From: Virgisporangium aurantiacum
Lineage (GTDB): Bacteria > Actinomycetota > Actinomycetes > Mycobacteriales > Micromonosporaceae
Length of the DNA stretch: 64,000 nucleotides
Assembly (NCBI RefSeq): GCF_016863635.1
Contig: NZ_BOPG01000056.1
Location: 62,001-126,000, forward strand
Direction: 5' to 3'
Shown: positions 1-7,445 of the stretch, in pieces
How positions within the stretch are numbered: position 1 is the first letter of the stretch
Layout of the letters: each line of letters starts with the position of its first letter
Notes under the pieces: generated by a model
What the model was told of the DNA's origin: nothing
The model's database searches: none
The model's input: the letters and a program-made list of their open reading frames with translations, nothing else
Program-made: the position numbers and the translations under genes

Positions 1-614
1 CCGCACTCGGCGGCCGCGCGGGCGAGCAGCGCGCTGCAGGCGTGCGACGTCAACGGCGTCAGCTCCGACGCCTTCCACACCACGGAGTTGCCGCACACCA
101 ACGCCAGCGCGGTGTTCCACGACCACACCGCGGCGGGGAAGTTGAACGCGGAGATGACGGCGACGACGCCGATCGGGTGCCACGTCTCCATCAGCCGGTG
201 GCCGGGCCGCTCGGACGGCATCGTGCGGCCCTGCAACTGCCGCGACAGGCCGACCGCGTAGTCGCAGATGTCGACCATCTCCTGGATCTCGCCCAGCGCC
301 TCCGACCGGATCTTCCCGACCTCGACACCGACGAGGTCGGCGAGGTCGGCCTTGTGCTCGGTGAGCAGCTCGCCGAACCGCTTGACGAGCGCGCCACGGA
401 CCGGCGCGGGCACCGTCCGCCAGGTGAGGAACGCCTCGTGCGCCTTGCCGATCGCGTCGGTGACGGCCGCGGCGTCGGCGGCGGGGACGGGGAACAGCTC
501 CTCCCCCGTCACGGGGGTGCGGGCCAGCACGGTTCGGCCGCCCGAGAGCACAGCCGCCGGCAGGTCGACGCCGCAGCGCTTCAATGCGGCGCGGGCGCGT
601 TCAGCGAGTTCCAT
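1..614 (-). CDS. amaB: L-piperidine-6-carboxylate (aminoadipate semialdehyde) dehydrogenase, ALDH7-like, 3' part missing
   Basis: About 204 N-terminal residues of an NAD-dependent aldehyde dehydrogenase are present; the rest lies beyond the left edge. The reading begins MELAERARAALKRCGVDLPA and contains the Rossmann-entry block ISAFNFPAAVWSWNTALAL followed by VVWKASELTPLT. SRQLQGRTMPSERPGH is typical of the ALDH7 / piperideine-6-carboxylate dehydrogenase branch, which oxidises the semialdehyde from lysine degradation to 2-aminoadipate. The catalytic Cys and Glu are not in the window, so activity cannot be judged. The ATG is preceded by CAGAAT and a 6-base gap, suggesting a leaderless start. 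The gene is divergent from a methyltransferase, with 25 bp between start codons. Confidence 0.8.
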   Translation of the reverse strand, partial: MELAERARAALKRCGVDLPAAVLSGGRTVLARTPVTGEELFPVPAADAAAVTDAIGKAHEAFLTWRTVPAPVRGALVKRFGELLTEHKADLADLVGVEVGKIRSEALGEIQEMVDICDYAVGLSRQLQGRTMPSERPGHRLMETWHPIGVVAVISAFNFPAAVWSWNTALALVCGNSVVWKASELTPLTSHACSALLARAAAEC

Positions 615-639
615 TTGCCCATTCTGGCAGCATGACCGG

Positions 640-1254
640 GTGACCGAAGATCTTCTCGCCGCCGCCCGGGCGGCGGACGGGTTCATGCCCGACGACGAGG
701 GCACGGCCCTGTACGCCGCGGCCCGCGACGCGATCGCCGGACCGCTGCTGGAGGTCGGCAGCTACCTGGGAAAGTCGACGCTGTACCTGGCCGCCGCCGC
801 CCGTGAGCGCGGCGGCGTGGTGGTGACCGTCGACCACCACCGCGGGTCGGAGGAGCACCAGCCGGGCTGGGAGTACCACGATCCGTCGCTCGTGGACGTC
901 TCGGTCGGGCGGATCGACACGCTGCCCGGATTCCGGCGCACGATCGCGACAGCCGGTGCGGAGGACGTGGTGGTCGCGGTGGTGGCGAAGGGTGAGACGC
1001 TGGCCGCGCTCTGGGCCCGTCCCCTCGCTCTGGTCTTTCTCGACGGCAGCCACACCGACGAATCGGCGCAGCGCGACTACGCCTGCTGGACCCCGCATCT
1101 GGCCGCCGGCGGCGTGCTGGCGATCCACGACGTGTTCCCCGACCCCGCTGACGGCGGGCAGGCGCCATACCGCATCTACGTAAAAGCGTTGAAGTCAGGT
1201 GATTTCACCGAAGTACGGGGTTGCGGCTCGCTGCGCCTGATGCGGAAGATGTGA
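640..1254 (+). CDS. class I SAM-dependent methyltransferase
   Basis: The 204-residue protein has a Rossmann-type SAM-binding fold. Motif I is LLEVGSYLGKSTLYLA near residues 36-51, and the acidic strand and loop LVFLDGSHTDESAQRDY with LAAGGVLAIHDVF lie in the C-terminal half. These resemble the Methyltransf_24 / TylF-like group, in which His and Asp side chains near the C-terminus can bind metal. The substrate cannot be inferred. I chose GTG at 640 because an earlier in-frame start would run through the divergent dehydrogenase promoter. The acyltransferase starts 3 bases after the stop, so the two are probably one transcript. Confidence 0.75.
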   Translation: MTEDLLAAARAADGFMPDDEGTALYAAARDAIAGPLLEVGSYLGKSTLYLAAAARERGGVVVTVDHHRGSEEHQPGWEYHDPSLVDVSVGRIDTLPGFRRTIATAGAEDVVVAVVAKGETLAALWARPLALVFLDGSHTDESAQRDYACWTPHLAAGGVLAIHDVFPDPADGGQAPYRIYVKALKSGDFTEVRGCGSLRLMRKM

Positions 1255-1257
1255 CCC

Positions 1258-2511
1258 GTGCCTAACCCACTGGCCTGGCGCCCGACCCGATCGCTCGCCG
1301 ACGAGTTCTCACCGCGGGCCAACAGCATCGGGCTCCTCCGCCTGCTGCTCGCCGTCTCGGTGCTCGTGGCGCACGCGGGCCCCCTCGGGTACGGCCTGGC
1401 CAACTACGGCTTCGCGTTCACCCGGGGCCAGCTCGACTTCGGCGGGCTCGGCGTGTACGGCTTCTTCATCCTGTCGGGGTTCCTGATCACGGCGAGCGGT
1501 ATGCGGTTCAGCCTGCCGCGGTACGCCTGGCACCGGTTCCTGCGGATCTTTCCCGGGTACTGGGTGTGCCTGGTGGTGATGGCCTGCGTTCTGCTGCCGA
1601 TCGTCTCGTTGTACGAGCGCGGCACGCTCGCCGGGTTCTGGACGCACCCGAACGGCCCGTTCGACTACGTGTGGCGCAACCTGATCACCGTCCAGAACCA
1701 GTTCACGATCTCCGGGCTGATGTCCGGCAACCCGAGCGGCGGCGCCGTCAACGGGTCGCTGTGGACACTCCTGTACGAGCTGATGTGCTACGCGATGGTC
1801 GGCATCCTCGCGTGGACCGCCGTGCTGCGGCGCACCCCGCGCCTGGTGGCCCTCATGACGGCGGTCGTCTACCTGTTCGTCGTGAGCGACTGGGTGCGGC
1901 AGCTCCCGGTGCCCAACACGTGGTTGTACCGGCGCGGCGACATCGGCCCGTACCCGGTTCTCGGCGTGTTCTCGGTGAACTCCGTGCTCTTCCTCGGGCT
2001 GATGTTCCTCCTGGGCGCGAGCATGCACCTGTACCGCGACCGCATCCCGATGCACCCGGCGGTGGCGGCCGGCGCTGGCCTGGCGTTCGTCGGGTCGGCC
2101 GCCTTCGGCGGGTTCCTGGCGATCGGGCCGCTGGCGTACGCGTACCTGCTGGTCTGGCTGGCCTGCAAGCTGCCGCGATGGACGCAGGGCGTCGGGCGCA
2201 AGCGCGACTACTCGTACGGCATCTACATCTACGCGTACCCGGTGCAGCAGCTGCTCGCGTTGATGGGTGGCGCCAGGTGGGGCGTCGCGGCGTACATCGG
2301 GCTGTCGCTGGCCGGCACGTTGCTGCTCGCGGTGCCGTCGTGGTTCCTGGTGGAGAAACCGGCGATGTCGTTGAAGAACTGGACCCCACGGGCACTGGCG
2401 AAGCGCGCGGATCCGGAACCGGCACCGGAGCCCGTTCCGGCGCTCCCGCAGGTGTCAATACCTACGCAACGTAAGGCACCTGAGACGGCCGCTGCGCCTG
2501 TGGGTCGCTGA
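1258..2511 (+). CDS. acyltransferase 3 family membrane protein (OafA/YrhL-like)
   Basis: The 417-residue integral membrane protein has about ten hydrophobic helices. Family signatures are the first-helix LLAVSVLVAHAG, GLGVYGFFILSGFLIT near residue 65, and the basic loop RYAWHRFLRIFPGYW. Members transfer acetyl or other acyl groups from the cytoplasm onto extracytoplasmic sugars, lipids or antibiotics. The C-terminal 35 residues are a Pro/Glu-rich tail. It is co-directional with the upstream methyltransferase (3-base gap), suggesting a small modification operon acting on a glycoconjugate; that link is inferred. Its 3' end overlaps the convergent toroid gene by about 50 bp. Confidence 0.85.
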   Translation: MPNPLAWRPTRSLADEFSPRANSIGLLRLLLAVSVLVAHAGPLGYGLANYGFAFTRGQLDFGGLGVYGFFILSGFLITASGMRFSLPRYAWHRFLRIFPGYWVCLVVMACVLLPIVSLYERGTLAGFWTHPNGPFDYVWRNLITVQNQFTISGLMSGNPSGGAVNGSLWTLLYELMCYAMVGILAWTAVLRRTPRLVALMTAVVYLFVVSDWVRQLPVPNTWLYRRGDIGPYPVLGVFSVNSVLFLGLMFLLGASMHLYRDRIPMHPAVAAGAGLAFVGSAAFGGFLAIGPLAYAYLLVWLACKLPRWTQGVGRKRDYSYGIYIYAYPVQQLLALMGGARWGVAAYIGLSLAGTLLLAVPSWFLVEKPAMSLKNWTPRALAKRADPEPAPEPVPALPQVSIPTQRKAPETAAAPVGR

Positions 2512-3487
2512 AGATCGTGCTCCGCACGTGCTCGCCGTTCACCGCGTCGACGGCGAGCACCACGGCCGCGGCCGTCCAGGTGGTGCGCTCCACCGGCCAG
2601 CGCACGCCCTCGTCGAAGACCAGGCCGGTCCAGTAGGAGCCGTCGTCGTCGCGCAGGTGCTGCATGTCGGCGATCAGGTGGGCGGCCGCGTCCGGATCGC
2701 CGTTGGCGTGCAGGGCGAGCGCGAGCTCACACGTCTCGGCGCCGGTCACCCACGGCCGGTCGGCGACGCAGCGGGCGCCGAAGCCGGGAACGACGAACTC
2801 GTCCCAGCGGTCCGCCAGGCGATCGGCGGCGTTCTTGCCGCGGACGGCGCCGCCGAGCACCGGGTAGTACCAGTCCATCGAGTAGCGGCCCTTGTCGGCG
2901 AACAGGTCCGGCCGCTCCGCGATGGCGCGCTGCAGGTCGGCCGCGGCGAGTTCCCAGTCGGGCTGGGCGTGGCCGAGGTGCTCGGCGATCGCGGACGCGC
3001 ACCGCAGGCCGTGGTACGTGCTGGCGGAACCGGTCAGCAGGGCCACCGGATCGGGACCGGTCTCCGGGTGCACCGCCCACGGGACGACGCCCGACGTCTC
3101 CTGGTGCCGCACCACGAAGTCGGTGGCCGCCCGCACGGTGGGCCACAGTTCCACCAGGAACGCCTCGTCGTCGGTGGCGAGGAAGTGGTGCCACAGCCCG
3201 ACGGCGAGGTACGCGCTGTGGTGCGTCTCGCCGAAGTCGCACACCGGCGCGCCCTCGCGGTACTTGGCCGGCCACCAGCCGCCGCGGCGCTGTTCGGCCA
3301 GCAACCACCGGTACGCGTGCCGGGCGTTCGCGTGGAGGCCGCCGACGTCGAGCGCCATCGCCGCCTCGATGTGGTCCCACGGGTCCAGCTCACCGCCCGG
3401 GAACCAGGGGATCGCGCCGTCGCGCTGCTGCACCGCGACGATGCTGTCCACAGTGGACCTCAGCTCGCGCCACGACGGTACCGTCAC
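2462..3487 (-). CDS. alpha/alpha-toroid protein, prenyltransferase/squalene-oxidase repeat type
   Basis: The 341-residue soluble protein contains repeated helical pairs rich in aromatic residues, for example the VAVQQRDGAIPWFPGG and LLAEQRRGGWWPAKY segments. This resembles the alpha/alpha barrel of terpene cyclases and of glycan-processing toroids. No DXDD or DDXD catalytic motif is obvious, so a prenyl or terpene activity is not supported by what I see. A role on a carbohydrate fits the neighbours better. GTG at 3487 overlaps the methyltransferase stop as GTGA, indicating translational coupling. It is the last gene of the operon GT4 - methyltransferase - toroid. Confidence 0.6.
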   Translation of the reverse strand: MTVPSWRELRSTVDSIVAVQQRDGAIPWFPGGELDPWDHIEAAMALDVGGLHANARHAYRWLLAEQRRGGWWPAKYREGAPVCDFGETHHSAYLAVGLWHHFLATDDEAFLVELWPTVRAATDFVVRHQETSGVVPWAVHPETGPDPVALLTGSASTYHGLRCASAIAEHLGHAQPDWELAAADLQRAIAERPDLFADKGRYSMDWYYPVLGGAVRGKNAADRLADRWDEFVVPGFGARCVADRPWVTGAETCELALALHANGDPDAAAHLIADMQHLRDDDGSYWTGLVFDEGVRWPVERTTWTAAAVVLAVDAVNGEHVRSTIFSDPQAQRPSQVPYVA

Positions 3488-4188
3488 GCGGTCGGCTTCC
3501 TTGCGTAGAGCACAACGCTCTTGCCCAGCACGGGATTGAGTCCCTTCTCGGCCCACCGGGTCAGCCGGGGCCGCGCCGTGATGTCCCAGACGAGGAGCTT
3601 GTGGTACGCCCGCACGGCGGCGCTGTCGTCGGCCGCGCACTTGAGCCACCAGTACGGGCTGTGCAGCGCGTGGGCGTGGCCGCGTCCGATCGTCTTCAGG
3701 CCGGCGTCCGCCAGCCGTTGCGAGAGCTCCGACGCCTTGTAGATGCGGACGTGGCCGCCCTCGTTGGCGTGGTACTCGTCCGACAGCGCCCAGCACACCC
3801 GCTCGGGGAACCAGCGCGGCACGGTGACCGCGGCCCGCCCGCCGGGCTTGAGCACCCGGGCCAGTTCGGCGATCGCGCTGGCGTCGTCGGGGATGTGTTC
3901 CAGCACCTCCGACGCGATCACGCGGTCGAACGAGTTGTCGGGGAACGGCAGCGCGCGCAGGTCGGCCCGCACCGCGGCGGCGCTGGCATCGGCCGGCGCC
4001 TCGCCGGCGAGGCGGATCGCCGCGCACCACTCGCGCGTCGTCGCGAGGTCCTTCGCGCTCAGGTCGACGGCGACGACGTGCGCACCCCGCCGGTACGCCT
4101 CGAACGCGTGCCGCCCCTCGCCGCAGCCGAGGTCGAGCACGCTCATCCCCCGCCGGACGCCGAGCCGGTCGTAGTCGACGGTCAGCAA
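3484..4188 (-). CDS. class I SAM-dependent methyltransferase (Methyltransf_11 type)
   Basis: The 234-residue enzyme has motif I VLDLGCGEGRHAFEA, the acidic ribose-binding residue in VVAVDLS, and the post-motif LPFPDNSFDRVIASEVLEHI followed by LARVLKPGGRAAVTVP. This is the UbiE/BioC-like family acting on small molecules or lipids. I chose the TTG at 4188 because GGGAGG lies 7-8 bases upstream; it overlaps the last 7 bases of the glycosyltransferase gene. The downstream toroid gene overlaps by 4 bp. Tight coupling implies equimolar synthesis and a shared substrate, probably a glycoconjugate made by the glycosyltransferase; that is inference. Confidence 0.8.
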   Translation of the reverse strand: MLTVDYDRLGVRRGMSVLDLGCGEGRHAFEAYRRGAHVVAVDLSAKDLATTREWCAAIRLAGEAPADASAAAVRADLRALPFPDNSFDRVIASEVLEHIPDDASAIAELARVLKPGGRAAVTVPRWFPERVCWALSDEYHANEGGHVRIYKASELSQRLADAGLKTIGRGHAHALHSPYWWLKCAADDSAAVRAYHKLLVWDITARPRLTRWAEKGLNPVLGKSVVLYARKPTA

Positions 4189-5420
4189 GAAAGGGCCTCC
4201 CGGTACCAGTCCACAGTGGACAGTGCGGTGCGCCGCCAGGTGTAGTTGGCGAGCACCCGTTCCCGCCCGTTCCGGCCGAGCCGCGCGCGGAGATCGGCGT
4301 CGTCGAGCAACCGGCCGATCGCGGCGGCCAGCGCCTCCGGGTCGCTCGGCGGGACGTGCAGCGCCGCGTGCCCGTCCGGGCCGACCACCTCGGGCAGCGC
4401 GCCGGCGGTGGTGGCCACCACCGGCGTGCCGCACGCCATCGCCTCGACGGCCGGCAGCGAGAACCCCTCGAACCGCGACGGCACCACGGCCACCTCGGCA
4501 CCGCCGAGCTCGGCGGCGAGGTCCACATCGGACAGTCCGCTCACGAACCGCACGGCGTCCTTGAGGCCGAGCCGGGTGACGGTGCGGTCGGCCGGCCCGT
4601 CGGGCTTCGGCGTGCCGACCACCACCAGCTCGATGTCGCGCTCGGTCCGCAGCTTGGCCACGGCATGCAGCAGGTCGTCGAGTCCCTTCAACGGCACGTC
4701 GGCGCTGGTGACCGTCACAATGCGGTTCTTCGATCGCGGAACCGTGGGTGGCCGGAACACCTCGTCGTCGACGCCGACCCCGATGACGCTCAACCGCTCC
4801 GGCCGCACCTTGAACGCCCGCAGCGTCTCCGCCTCCGACGACTCGGACACCGTGCACACGGCCGGCAACCGCCGCACCACCCGCCCCTGCATGCGGGTGA
4901 ACCCGTACCACCGCCGCAACGCCGCGCGGCGCCGCCGGTTGGGCGCCGCCGCGAGCTCGATCTCCCGGTCGACCGTGATCGGGTGGTGGACGGTCGCCAC
5001 CACCTTCATGCTCCGTTGCAGCCCGAGCAGGCCGTAGCCCAGCCCCTGGTTGTCGTGCACGATGTCGAACTCGTTCCGGCGACGACGCAGCAGCTTCGAG
5101 ACCCGCAGCGAGAACGTCAGCGGCTCGGGGAACGCGCCGGTGCACATCGTCAGCCACTCCAGCCAGTCGGTGGCGCTGGTGAACTCGTGCAGTCTGGGGA
5201 CGCGGAACGGGTCGGGCTCGCGGTAGAGGTCCAGGCTGCGGACCTCGGTGAGCTTCACTGCGGCGTCGAGCGGGTGCGGCAGCGGCGGACCGGAGAACAC
5301 CTCGACCTGATGCCCGAGCCGCACCAGTTCGCGGGACAGGTAGTGCACGTAGACGCCCTGCCCGCCGCAGTACGGCTTGCTCCGGTAGGACAGCAGGGCG
5401 ATCCGCAGCGGTTCGGGCAC
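4182..5420 (-). CDS. GT4-family glycosyltransferase (GT-B fold)
   Basis: The 412-residue retaining glycosyltransferase shows the N-terminal acceptor domain with SKPYCGGQGVYVHYLSREL near residues 14-32. The C-terminal nucleotide-sugar domain carries the E-x7-E signature in FEGFSLPAVEAMACGTPVV. The inter-domain strand IVTVTSADVPLKGLDDLL is also typical. Donor and acceptor are unknown. The GTG at 5420 has TAGACT and a 6-base spacer directly upstream, so the operon mRNA is probably leaderless. It heads the coupled operon with the methyltransferase and toroid protein, an arrangement I remember as common in actinomycetes. Confidence 0.85.
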   Translation of the reverse strand: MPEPLRIALLSYRSKPYCGGQGVYVHYLSRELVRLGHQVEVFSGPPLPHPLDAAVKLTEVRSLDLYREPDPFRVPRLHEFTSATDWLEWLTMCTGAFPEPLTFSLRVSKLLRRRRNEFDIVHDNQGLGYGLLGLQRSMKVVATVHHPITVDREIELAAAPNRRRRAALRRWYGFTRMQGRVVRRLPAVCTVSESSEAETLRAFKVRPERLSVIGVGVDDEVFRPPTVPRSKNRIVTVTSADVPLKGLDDLLHAVAKLRTERDIELVVVGTPKPDGPADRTVTRLGLKDAVRFVSGLSDVDLAAELGGAEVAVVPSRFEGFSLPAVEAMACGTPVVATTAGALPEVVGPDGHAALHVPPSDPEALAAAIGRLLDDADLRARLGRNGRERVLANYTWRRTALSTVDWYREALSC

Positions 5421-5426
5421 CGCAGG

Positions 5427-5432
5427 AGTCTA
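5427..5432 (-). promoter_or_regulatory. -10 box of the GT4 operon, leaderless type
   Basis: TAGACT is separated from the GTG start by 6 bases, so transcription would begin at the start codon. No good -35 hexamer is visible at 17-18 bases. Confidence 0.45.
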
Positions 5433-5456
5433 TCCGGTCTTCCTACTGGCGAGTAG

Positions 5457-6509
5457 CTAATGCCCCGAGGCGGCCCACTGGTGGGTCGAACCGGCGTGCA
5501 GGGCGGCGTACACGGCGTCCCGGATCCGGTTGGCATCCTCAGTGGTCAGGGTCTTCCGGTGGTCGCGGATCACCAGCCGCAACAGGAGGTTCTTCTGGCC
5601 CGCCCGGATGCCGAGGCGCTCGCGCGCCGCCTCCGGGAGGTCGGCGTACGCGGTCTCGCCGAGCACCGTCACCTCCTCCAGGCCCTCCGCCTCCGCGCCG
5701 AGCGCCGCGCGGACCCGGTCGCCCAGAAGTTCGGGGTCAAGGTCGGCGTCCACCGCCAGGGACAGGTCGCGCCGGCTCGGTGGCATCGAGGAGACCGGGC
5801 GGTAGCGGCCGAGGTCGCGCATCTGTGCCGCCACCCGGGGGTCCGCCGACCTCAGCAGCCGGATGTCGTCGATGCCCTTCACCAGCATGGTCAGGCGGTC
5901 CAGGCCCAGGCCCATCGCGAGGCCCGTCGCCGACGCCGGCAGGCCGGCCGCCGCGAGCACCTCCGGGTGGGCCACGCCGCACTCGCCGATCTCCACGCCG
6001 TCGACGTAGAGCTCGCGCCCGTCGAGCGTGTACGGGTGCGGGCTCGCCGGCGTCGTCACGGCCTTTCCCGGCAGCACGGCACCCACCACCCGGGAGATCA
6101 TCCCGGTGAGGTCGGCGTCGTCGAGAGGCGGCGAAGCGCGACGGATCCGCCACAGGTCCAACTGGTGCGGTTCGCCGACGTGGTGCCGGTCGATCACGTC
6201 GCGGCGGTAACACATGCCGGGCACCGCCAGCAGCACGTCGTCGTGCGGCAGGTCGCGCAGCAGCGCCGGGACGTGCGCGGTGGTGTGCGCCCGGAGCATG
6301 TGGTCGTCGTCGACGTAACGGGAGTAGCGGCGGTCGCGGGTCACCGCGTCCGGCGGGTAGCGGAGCAGGTCGTAATGGTCGCGGACGGACACCACCGGGT
6401 CGCCACGGTGCAGCACCACGGGAACGTCCCAGCCGGCGGTCAACGCGTCGACGATCAGTTGCATGGCGTGCGGCCCGGCGGCCGGGTCGGTGAGATCACG
6501 GATCGACAT
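5457..6509 (-). CDS. PheS-related orphan ligase (class II aaRS core plus FDX-ACB domain)
   Basis: The 350-residue protein has a phenylalanyl-tRNA synthetase alpha-type catalytic core. MLRAHTTAHVP (71-81) matches the PheS THT motif, CYRRDVIDRHHVGEPHQLD (100-118) is class II motif 2, IGECGVAHPEVL (174-185) is a substrate-pocket strand, and GLAMGLGLDRLTMLVKG (196-212) is motif 3. Residues about 240-345 resemble the FDX-ACB anticodon-binding domain normally at the C-terminus of PheT. The layout is that of monomeric mitochondrial PheRS, without the N-terminal coiled coil of bacterial PheS. NCBI, as I recall, names this actinobacterial family PheS-related mystery ligase SrmL. Motif 2 differs from PheS (PHQLDLW instead of FHQ-EG), so the substrate may not be tRNA-Phe. 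An attenuator-like leader lies upstream. Confidence 0.75.
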   Translation of the reverse strand: MSIRDLTDPAAGPHAMQLIVDALTAGWDVPVVLHRGDPVVSVRDHYDLLRYPPDAVTRDRRYSRYVDDDHMLRAHTTAHVPALLRDLPHDDVLLAVPGMCYRRDVIDRHHVGEPHQLDLWRIRRASPPLDDADLTGMISRVVGAVLPGKAVTTPASPHPYTLDGRELYVDGVEIGECGVAHPEVLAAAGLPASATGLAMGLGLDRLTMLVKGIDDIRLLRSADPRVAAQMRDLGRYRPVSSMPPSRRDLSLAVDADLDPELLGDRVRAALGAEAEGLEEVTVLGETAYADLPEAARERLGIRAGQKNLLLRLVIRDHRKTLTTEDANRIRDAVYAALHAGSTHQWAASGH

Positions 6510-6518
6510 GGGGAACCT

Positions 6519-6580
6519 CGCAGGCAGGCGTGAACGGGGACACGGAAAAGCCCCGGCCGGAACCGGGGCTTCTGCCTGCG
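6519..6580 (-). promoter_or_regulatory. attenuator-like nested hairpin before the PheS-like ligase gene
   Basis: Read on the minus strand, a 9-bp perfect stem (AAGCCCCGG / CCGGGGCTT, 6-base loop, 6548-6571) is followed by TTTTCC, a terminator shape. A second perfect 9-bp pairing, CGCAGGCAG (6572-6580) with CTGCCTGCG (6519-6527), encloses it and abuts the GAGG ribosome-binding site. GCCCCGG in the preceding mini-ORF repeats the 5' arm of the terminator and could pair with the 3' arm instead. The inner hairpin could alternatively be just the terminator of the upstream N-acetyltransferase gene. Confidence 0.5.
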
Positions 6581-6594
6581 CGGATGCGCGAACG

Positions 6595-6639
6595 TCAGGT
6601 GGCCGCCGGTAGCCGGGGCCCGCTAAACAGTCGCGTCAT
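6595..6639 (-). CDS. possible 14-residue leader peptide
   Basis: MTRLFSGPRLPAAT starts on an ATG that overlaps the N-acetyltransferase stop codon as ATGA and ends 15 bases before the nested hairpin. It contains a Phe codon TTT, unusual in this GC-rich genome, next to a Leu codon. Its GGGCCCCGG segment repeats the terminator 5' arm. Translation has not been shown; coupling from the upstream gene is plausible. Chance occurrence cannot be excluded from a single sequence. Confidence 0.3.
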   Translation of the reverse strand: MTRLFSGPRLPAAT

Positions 6640-7403
6640 GGGCTCAATGGTGCCCGCACGGTCGGCACGCTGTCGAGCACAATTCCGAAGTGCTCGTGGT
6701 ACGCGGCGAGCACCTCTGCGTCCGTCTCCAGCACCCGCTGGTCGCGGCCGCCCGCGCCGGTGCGGATCAGCTCCCGCCCGCTGAGCGTGATGCGGCCGGT
6801 GCCGGTGAGGCGGGTGCACACCAGCGACCGCGTGAAGTGCGACCGCGGCGACGTCCGCTGGTACCAGCAGGTCGGTCCGAAGTCGTCCAGCACCCGCGGG
6901 CGGGTCTCCACGGTGTACTCGGGTTCGCCGTCGCGATCGATCGCCAGGTCGCCGTGGTCGCGCTCCGACACCGTGAACGTTCCGCCGGGATCGGCCTGCG
7001 GCGTGCGGACGTCCAACCGGATCGGCCGGTGCGTGAACCGCCCGAAGCCGACGTCGACCAGCCACGGCTCGCCGTCGACGTCGACCCGCAGCGCGAGGTG
7101 GTCGAACAGCGGGCCGTCCTTCACCCGCGCCGCGAGCAGTTCCACGGAGTACCCCAGCGCGGTCAGCAGGGCCGCGAACGCGCCGTTGAGCTCGTAACAG
7201 AACCCGCCCCGTCGCCGCTCGATGATCTTGTCGACCAGAGCGACGGGTTCCAGCACGATCTCCTCGCCGAGGTGGACGCTCAGGTTCTCGAACGGCACCA
7301 CGTGCAGGTGCCGCTCCTGCAGTTCGGAGAGCAGCGCCAGCGTCGGCGAACCGCGCTCCACCCCGAGGTGGTCCAGATACCGCCGAACACGCGAGGAGTC
7401 CAC
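6636..7403 (-). CDS. nat: arylamine N-acetyltransferase
   Basis: The 255-residue cytosolic enzyme transfers acetyl from acetyl-CoA to arylamines or arylhydrazines, and in actinomycetes sometimes to aminohydroxybenzoate-type precursors. The cysteine-protease-like triad is complete: Cys69 in RRGGFCYELN, His102 in FDHLALRV and Asp117 in LVDVGFG. VVPFENLSVHLG (35-46) is also characteristic. The length is close to the usual 250-280 residues. The GTG start has TACTGT and a 6-base spacer upstream, so the message is probably leaderless. Transcription continues toward the PheS-like ligase through the attenuator-like hairpin. Confidence 0.92.
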   Translation of the reverse strand: MDSSRVRRYLDHLGVERGSPTLALLSELQERHLHVVPFENLSVHLGEEIVLEPVALVDKIIERRRGGFCYELNGAFAALLTALGYSVELLAARVKDGPLFDHLALRVDVDGEPWLVDVGFGRFTHRPIRLDVRTPQADPGGTFTVSERDHGDLAIDRDGEPEYTVETRPRVLDDFGPTCWYQRTSPRSHFTRSLVCTRLTGTGRITLSGRELIRTGAGGRDQRVLETDAEVLAAYHEHFGIVLDSVPTVRAPLSP

Positions 7404-7409
7404 CGCGGC

Positions 7410-7415
7410 ACAGTA
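7410..7415 (-). promoter_or_regulatory. -10 box of nat, leaderless type
   Basis: TACTGT is placed 6 bases before the GTG start. It fits the actinobacterial TANNNT pattern for mRNAs starting at the initiation codon. Confidence 0.45.
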
Positions 7416-7445
7416 CCGCGATGGACCCCTCCTCTATGAACGACG

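Noticed and set aside
2462..3487. Prenyltransferase or terpene cyclase
   Set aside because: The toroid fold is plausible but I see no DXDD or DDXXD motif and no isoprenoid genes nearby; kept as a toroid protein of unknown activity.
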